Part shown: positions 5,294 to 5,613 of the stretch, one piece after another
How the letters are laid out: each line of letters opens with the position of its first letter
Position numbering within the stretch: position 1 is the stretch's first letter
Assembly: GCA_002433675.1 (NCBI GenBank)
Contig: DJIP01000290.1
Location: 1-5,613, forward strand
Reading direction: 5' to 3'
Source of the DNA: Halomonas halophila
GTDB lineage: Bacteria > Pseudomonadota > Gammaproteobacteria > Pseudomonadales > Halomonadaceae
DNA: 5,613 nucleotides
Notes under the pieces: generated by a model
Told to the model about the DNA's origin: nothing
Seen by the model: the letters and a program-made list of their open reading frames with translations, nothing else
Database searches by the model: none
Position numbers and translations under genes: made by a program

Positions 5294-5613
5294 TAAACGG
5301 TGGCTTTTATCGTTCGTTGTGGTGCGAGCCTGGGGGCTGTCAGACGTCTTCTCGCCACCATTGCCTGGGTAAACGGCAGAAAAAAACGTCGTGGCTTCAA
5401 TTGGCTGGCACCGGCTTTCCGCGCGACAAGGGGCGATTGCGGTGTTCTGGCACAGGGTTTGCTTTGATGATGTAGAGCTAGTGCTCCCGGTGGTGCCAAG
5501 GGCATCACCGAACCGAGCCAGGGTGGGTCCAGACGCTGATGGCGGCGTGGGCCGAGCCGACAGAACGTTCGCGACGGGCGCTAGCAGACACGAAATCCAG
5601 CGCGGGATTTCAT
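5294..5613. other. Region upstream of nasTS without a supportable gene
   Basis: This 320-base stretch has weaker codon structure than the rest of the window. Open frames on both strands are short or compositionally odd, and I recognise no protein family. An 8-mer GTAAACGG at 5370-5377 repeats one at 5293-5300. A plus-strand frame beginning with ATG at 5539 stays open to the window edge (25 codons) and could be the start of a divergent gene, but nothing confirms it. I see no tRNA, insertion element or terminator. Confidence 0.45.

Noticed and set aside
5361..5387. TGCC/GGCA stem next to a run of A at 5380-5386 as a terminator
   Set aside because: The stem is only 4 bp, and the homopolymer is on the wrong side for a minus-strand terminator and is A rather than T on the plus strand.
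5068..5508. 146-codon open frame on the minus strand upstream of nasT
   Set aside because: It overlaps the nasT start in another frame, runs through the predicted promoter and NtrC dyad, and its product resembles no family.
5581..5613. 10-codon minus-strand frame ending in TAG at the window edge
   Set aside because: It could be the tail of an upstream gene, but ten codons give no identifiable sequence.

Overview
The window carries part of an assimilatory nitrate/nitrite reduction locus. All four recognisable genes lie on the minus strand, so transcription runs from high to low coordinates. High G+C, dense Gly/Ala/Arg-rich proteins and the combination NasT, NasS, FAD oxidoreductase, NirB suggest a gammaproteobacterium of the Halomonas/Pseudomonas/Azotobacter kind. 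A Halomonas-like host is my best guess, but it is an inference and no marker gene is present.

Layout in transcription order. (1) 5613-5090 is non-coding as far as I can tell. It holds a near-perfect NtrC-type dyad (5277-5293), a sigma-54 -24/-12 promoter (5175-5190) and a short structured leader. (2) nasT (5089-4490) encodes a receiver-ANTAR antiterminator. It overlaps by ATGA with (3) nasS (4493-3378), a cytoplasmic NrtA/CmpA-like nitrate/nitrite sensor. (4) The 204-nt gap 3377-3174 is a control region: an inverted repeat, a second sigma-54 promoter (3301-3316), and a leader RNA with two hexaloop hairpins overlapping an intrinsic terminator. A second NtrC-type dyad (3412-3426) sits inside the 3' end of nasS. 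(5) A 472-residue NirB-N-terminus-like FAD/NAD(P)H oxidoreductase (3173-1755), probably NasC-like, overlaps by one base with (6) nirB (1755 to beyond base 1). The 585 visible NirB codons include both pyridine nucleotide-disulphide oxidoreductase halves and the Cys-rich BFD-type region. The siroheme half is outside the window.

How it fits together. By analogy with the NasS-NasT systems of Azotobacter, Pseudomonas and Paracoccus, NasS holds NasT inactive when nitrate and nitrite are absent. When they are present, freed NasT binds the two-hexaloop RNA in the leader and prevents the terminator from forming, so the oxidoreductase and nirB are transcribed. The sequence also suggests a nitrogen-limitation layer, NtrC plus sigma-54, acting at both the nasTS promoter and the reductase promoter with nearly the same geometry (dyad centre about 121 and 129 bp upstream of the predicted starts). 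This would be a two-tier AND gate: nitrogen starvation sensed at initiation and nitrate/nitrite sensed at elongation. The genes belong to known families. The most interesting content is this regulatory architecture, which is predicted from sequence and not demonstrated.
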